This document shows, in pieces, positions 4,658-7,011 of a DNA stretch of 7,011 nucleotides (position 1 is its first letter; each line of letters begins with the position of its first letter). Below the pieces are notes generated by a model. It searched no databases and was not told the DNA's origin. It saw nothing but the letters and a program-made list of their open reading frames with translations. This DNA is from Pseudomonadota bacterium (GTDB lineage: Bacteria > Pseudomonadota > Alphaproteobacteria > Azospirillales > Azospirillaceae), in the NCBI GenBank assembly GCA_023416455.1, contig JAEZHQ010000005.1, positions 1 to 7,011 on the forward strand, written 5' to 3'. The translations under genes were made by a program, and so were the position numbers.

Positions 4658-5236
4658 TTAATCTGTTTTTGCAAAATATACGGTCCCATCTTTAATATCG
4701 GCTATTTCAACGATTGTTTTTTGGTATCCCTTTATGAGAAAAAAATGCATCCCACGCTCGTAAATATGCAACGTCTTCCAGCTTCGAAAATCGTCCGGAC
4801 CCCACACTGAGATATGAGCCTCTTGCATATGCCCTTCCCAATCGTCTTGGATGTAGGCATCCGGGTAAATTACGACAATGTATCCAGAACGATATGTTAA
4901 GAAATTAAGCAAATCTATGCCGTCAGATTTTCTGAGATGCTCTATGCAATCTCCTATTACGACGACATCGTATCTGCATCGAACGTCCTTAAGCAAATCC
5001 ATGGCGTCACTAATGATTACGTTGTCATATATGCTTTTAAGTTCAAATTGTTCGACGTAAGATTCATCGATTTCAACTGCCGTTATTTCAGTTGAAAACT
5101 GATTATTCTCAGCCATCATGCGGATCAAGCGGCCGTATTTTCCAGCTCCGGGGCCAATGTCACAGACGGTCTGTGGGCGCAGCAACCCGACGACCGACGC
5201 CACGTGACCATCAAACACAGAGCTGGAATAGGGCAC
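4658..5236 (-). CDS. Class I SAM-dependent methyltransferase in a glycan cluster
   Basis: A soluble protein of 192 residues with the Rossmann methyltransferase fold. In the numbering from the GTG at 5236, the SAM-binding motif I is VCDIGPGAGKYG (24-35), the acidic end of strand 2 is VEID (54-57), a further acidic position is SDAMD (76-80), and strand 4 carries VVVIGDCIEHL (91-101). The frame is open to a GTG at 5245, but that codon touches the ribosome site; AAGGAG at 5245-5250 lies 8 bases before the GTG at 5236, which is therefore chosen. Its substrate is not visible; the neighbours suggest a sugar or glycan. It is much AT-richer than the genes upstream (21 G/C in the 60 bases from 5041, against 46 of 60 from 6181), so it was probably acquired separately. 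It lies 197 nt downstream of the glycosyltransferase, on the same strand. Confidence 0.8.
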   Translation of the reverse strand: MPYSSSVFDGHVASVVGLLRPQTVCDIGPGAGKYGRLIRMMAENNQFSTEITAVEIDESYVEQFELKSIYDNVIISDAMDLLKDVRCRYDVVVIGDCIEHLRKSDGIDLLNFLTYRSGYIVVIYPDAYIQDDWEGHMQEAHISVWGPDDFRSWKTLHIYERGMHFFLIKGYQKTIVEIADIKDGTVYFAKTD

Positions 5237-5244
5237 TCCCGGCA

Positions 5245-5250
5245 CTCCTT
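5245..5250 (-). promoter_or_regulatory. Ribosome site that fixes the methyltransferase start
   Basis: AAGGAG on the minus strand, 8 bases upstream of GTG 5236. The alternative GTG at 5243-5245 overlaps the site itself and is unusable. Confidence 0.75.
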
Positions 5251-5286
5251 CACGGGCTTGAGGAATGAACGAAATCTCTCATGAGA

Positions 5287-5366
5287 TCGGATCAAAACCT
5301 TGGGCGGGCGAGCCGAAAGCATTGATCAACCTCAGTGTCGGTCGGTTTTGATCCGAGCTTTCGGCT
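5287..5366. repeat. Two interleaved inverted repeats in the methyltransferase leader
   Basis: Pair A is TCGGATCAAAACC (5287-5299) with GGTTTTGATCCGA (5344-5356), 13 bp perfect. Pair B is AGCCGAAAGC (5311-5320) with GCTTTCGGCT (5357-5366), 10 bp perfect. The order is A, B, A', B', so the pairs cross. On the right the two words touch; on the left 11 bases separate them. TTGATCAA (5322-5329) lies between. A crossing arrangement with no linker on one side makes the stems mutually exclusive in RNA. It could also be the footprint of a mobile or recombining element. Confidence 0.7.
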
Positions 5367-5408
5367 TGTTAGCACGCCACCGGCCTCAAATCGACACCGG
5401 TGATGGGC

Positions 5409-5426
5409 GGGCCGGAAGCCCGGCCC
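5409..5426 (-). terminator. GC hairpin after the RgpF-like gene
   Basis: GGGCCGG (5409-5415) pairs with CCGGCCC (5420-5426) around four bases, starting 8 bases past the stop codon of the glycosyltransferase. There is no T-run after it on the minus strand. It may be a weak or Rho-assisted terminator, or protect the mRNA end. Confidence 0.4.
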
Positions 5427-5433
5427 GGCCGGG

Positions 5434-6498
5434 TCAGGCGACGTGGTTCCTGAGGGAGGCTTCCAGGTGCCTCAGGATGAGGTCGGGGTTGTAGCGGCTG
5501 GTGCGGCCGATGAGCTGGTCCCAGCAATGCACGAAGGGCACCTGCGCCGGGTTCTTCTGCAGCAGCTCGCGCTTGAGGAAGGGGCAGCCCATCTCGCCGA
5601 TCAGGTAGTCCCAGAAATAGTGGCTGCCGTTGAGCGGGATGCCGCGGTCGACGGCGTTGCAGAGCGCCGCCAGATACTCCCGGTGGCGCCGGCCCAGGGT
5701 CTGCCCGTCGAGGGCGCCGCTCGCCCGCACCGCCTCGCTGATCCGCGCCGCGGCCTGCCGGTAGGGGAAGAGGGCGGCGCAGCGCAGACCGCCGCGGATC
5801 AGGGTCCGCGACAGCCCGACCTCGTAACGCCGGATCACCCAGCTCTTGGACTGCACGTAGCGCACCCCCCGCCAGAAGCGCGCGAAGGCGGGGTGGCGCA
5901 GGGCCTCCGCCTTGAACAGGAGGAAGTAGCTTTGCAGGTGGTAGCTGATCTCCCAGCTGTCGGTGATCCCCCACACCGACGCGCGCGCCCCGTCGGCCTG
6001 GCGCAGGATCCCCTCCAGGTCGTGGAAGGGCCCGTAGACGCTGTCGTTGGCCAGCACCAGCTCGTCGAGCCCCGCCAGATCGCCGACCAGCCCGATCCCG
6101 TCCTTGAACGCCCCGAAGTCGTAGCCGACGTTGCGCCGCCGCGCCACCACCGCGCACAGCCCGCGCACGGTCTCCAGCGCCGGCCCGGCGAGCGACGGGG
6201 CGTTGCTGACGAAGACCACCTCGAAGCCGGCCGCCCGCAGCTGGCGCAGGTAGTAGAGCACATAGTCGTGGATGGTGCCGGCGCGGTCGTAATGGACGAA
6301 GACCGCGACCCTGCGCGCCCCCGCCAGGGAGCGCCGGCCGTCCCAGCGTTCGAGCACGTAATGGCTCTTGCGGCGCAGCAGGCTCACCGCCAGGGAGCCG
6401 TACATGGCGCCGGAGCGCACCCCCTGCCCCAGGCGCAGCAGGGCCTTCCCGGCGGCGATCAGACGGCGCTCCAGCGGACGGACGAACACCTCCGTCAC
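5434..6498 (-). CDS. RgpF-like glycosyltransferase (rhamnan synthesis protein F family)
   Basis: A 354-residue protein of the rhamnan-synthesis F type, which adds sugars during assembly of surface polysaccharide at the inner face of the membrane. Recognised by VAVFVHYDRAGTIHDYVLYY (64-83), VVFVSNA (94-100), NVGYDFGAFKDG (123-134), LANDSVYGPF (149-158, the likely metal/nucleotide-sugar site), HLQSYFLLF (187-195), FWDYLIGEMGCPFLK (295-309) and ELLQKNP (311-317). No signal peptide or clear membrane segment is seen. The frame is open to 6696, but the GTG at 6498 is chosen because it overlaps the stop of the upstream gene by 4 bases (GTGA) and residues before it look like a shadow of that gene. 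The overlap implies translational coupling. The sugar transferred cannot be read from the sequence. Confidence 0.85.
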   Translation of the reverse strand: MTEVFVRPLERRLIAAGKALLRLGQGVRSGAMYGSLAVSLLRRKSHYVLERWDGRRSLAGARRVAVFVHYDRAGTIHDYVLYYLRQLRAAGFEVVFVSNAPSLAGPALETVRGLCAVVARRRNVGYDFGAFKDGIGLVGDLAGLDELVLANDSVYGPFHDLEGILRQADGARASVWGITDSWEISYHLQSYFLLFKAEALRHPAFARFWRGVRYVQSKSWVIRRYEVGLSRTLIRGGLRCAALFPYRQAAARISEAVRASGALDGQTLGRRHREYLAALCNAVDRGIPLNGSHYFWDYLIGEMGCPFLKRELLQKNPAQVPFVHCWDQLIGRTSRYNPDLILRHLEASLRNHVA

Positions 6499-7010
6499 CG
6501 GGCCACCAGCTCTCTGGCCCAGTCGCGGTAGGCGGCCGGGACCTCGGGCAGGCGGGCGTCGCCGGGGGCGAGGAGGTCGAGGGCCGCCTCCTGCGCCTGC
6601 GCCAGCTCGGCGCCGTGGCTGAGCGCCAGGGCCTCGTGGTAGCGCGCCGGCCACAGCAGGGCCGCCGCCCCGGTTCCCGACGGGACGGCCCGGCACGCCT
6701 CGAACACCCGCCGGAAGCTGCGCGCCGCCGCCGGGTAGTCGGCCCGGTGGTTGAGCGCCAGCATGCCCAGGACGAACAGCAGGGAAAGCACGTCGTGGAA
6801 GCGGTCGGCCGGGGATGCCGCGGGATCGGCCGCCCAGTCGGCCTCCTCCACCAGGCTCTCCGCGGCCTCAAGGGCGCCGGCGTTGACCAGCGCCACCACC
6901 AGCCGCTGCCGGGTCTGCCCGGCCAGGGCCGGCGGCAGCGGGGACGGCGCGCCGCCCTCCCCGCCCGCCGCCAGCCGGGCGAACAGGCGCACCGCCCCGT
7001 CGGCGTCGAC
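6495..7010 (-). CDS. Helical-repeat (TPR-like) protein, C-terminal part
   Basis: The frame enters from the right edge and ends with TGA at 6495-6497, giving at least 171 residues; a GTG at 6992 lies inside an open frame and need not be the start. The protein is rich in Ala and Leu and appears to be built of paired amphipathic helices, for example around LVNAGALEAAESLVEEA, LALNHRADYPAAARSFRRVF and RYHEALALSHGAELAQAQEA, the spacing seen in tetratricopeptide-like repeats. No catalytic motif is seen in this part. Its stop overlaps the start of the RgpF-like gene, so the two are probably one operon and may work together in glycan assembly. The N-terminal part, outside the window, could carry an enzymatic domain. 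Function unknown. Confidence 0.7.
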   Translation of the reverse strand, partial: VDADGAVRLFARLAAGGEGGAPSPLPPALAGQTRQRLVVALVNAGALEAAESLVEEADWAADPAASPADRFHDVLSLLFVLGMLALNHRADYPAAARSFRRVFEACRAVPSGTGAAALLWPARYHEALALSHGAELAQAQEAALDLLAPGDARLPEVPAAYRDWARELVAR

Positions 7011-7011
7011 C

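Noticed and set aside
5369..6871. Minus-strand frame of 500 codons, very rich in Arg, Ala and Pro
   Set aside because: Shadow frame over the RgpF-like gene and the helical-repeat gene, which have coherent family motifs in their own frames.

Overview
The window is GC-rich DNA that fits an alphaproteobacterium, probably of the Rhodospirillales/Azospirillum type. The clues are a MmgR/alpha-r8-like small RNA with a PhaR-type operator, an iteron replicon with the RepA family common on alphaproteobacterial plasmids, an ISNCY-like transposase start, and very GC-rich glycan genes. The mixture of a tRNA gene, a plasmid origin and broken mobile genes suggests a plasmid, a chromid or an integrated replicon; the sequence alone does not decide which.

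Layout. Positions 1-122 hold the start of an ISNCY-like transposase (minus strand) and two terminal direct repeats. Positions 144-249 hold a compact non-coding RNA unit: a promoter whose spacer is occupied by the palindrome TGCTGC-ATC-GCAGCA, then an RNA of about 70 nt with a hairpin, the single-stranded ten-mer TTTCCTCCCT and a strong intrinsic terminator. At 333-395 a diverged second copy follows that has lost the terminator hairpin. A tRNA-Gly(GCC) gene with encoded CCA is at 623-697. Convergent to it is a membrane ferric-reductase-like flavohaem oxidoreductase (769-2109, minus).

Positions 2395-4110 are plasmid-like: a ParA-like fragment without its N-terminal half, a 10-bp inverted repeat right after it, an iteron origin (four direct iterons, two DnaA-box matches, an AT-rich stretch, one inverted iteron), repA (3132-4070) and two more inverted iterons just past the repA stop. 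The C-terminal piece of a Tn3-family transposase follows (4228-4560, minus).

Positions 4658-7011 are a surface-polysaccharide type cluster read on the minus strand: the C-terminal part of a helical-repeat protein, overlapping by 4 bp a RgpF-like glycosyltransferase, then an AT-richer class I methyltransferase. The 197-nt gap between the last two carries two interleaved inverted repeats that could form mutually exclusive RNA stems.

How it works together. The small RNA and its PhaR-like operator suggest a link from polyhydroxybutyrate status to post-transcriptional control. RepA, the iterons and the DnaA boxes form a replication-control module. The glycan genes probably act in one pathway, with the methyltransferase probably a later arrival. 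All functions are inferred from sequence recognition; no database search was run.
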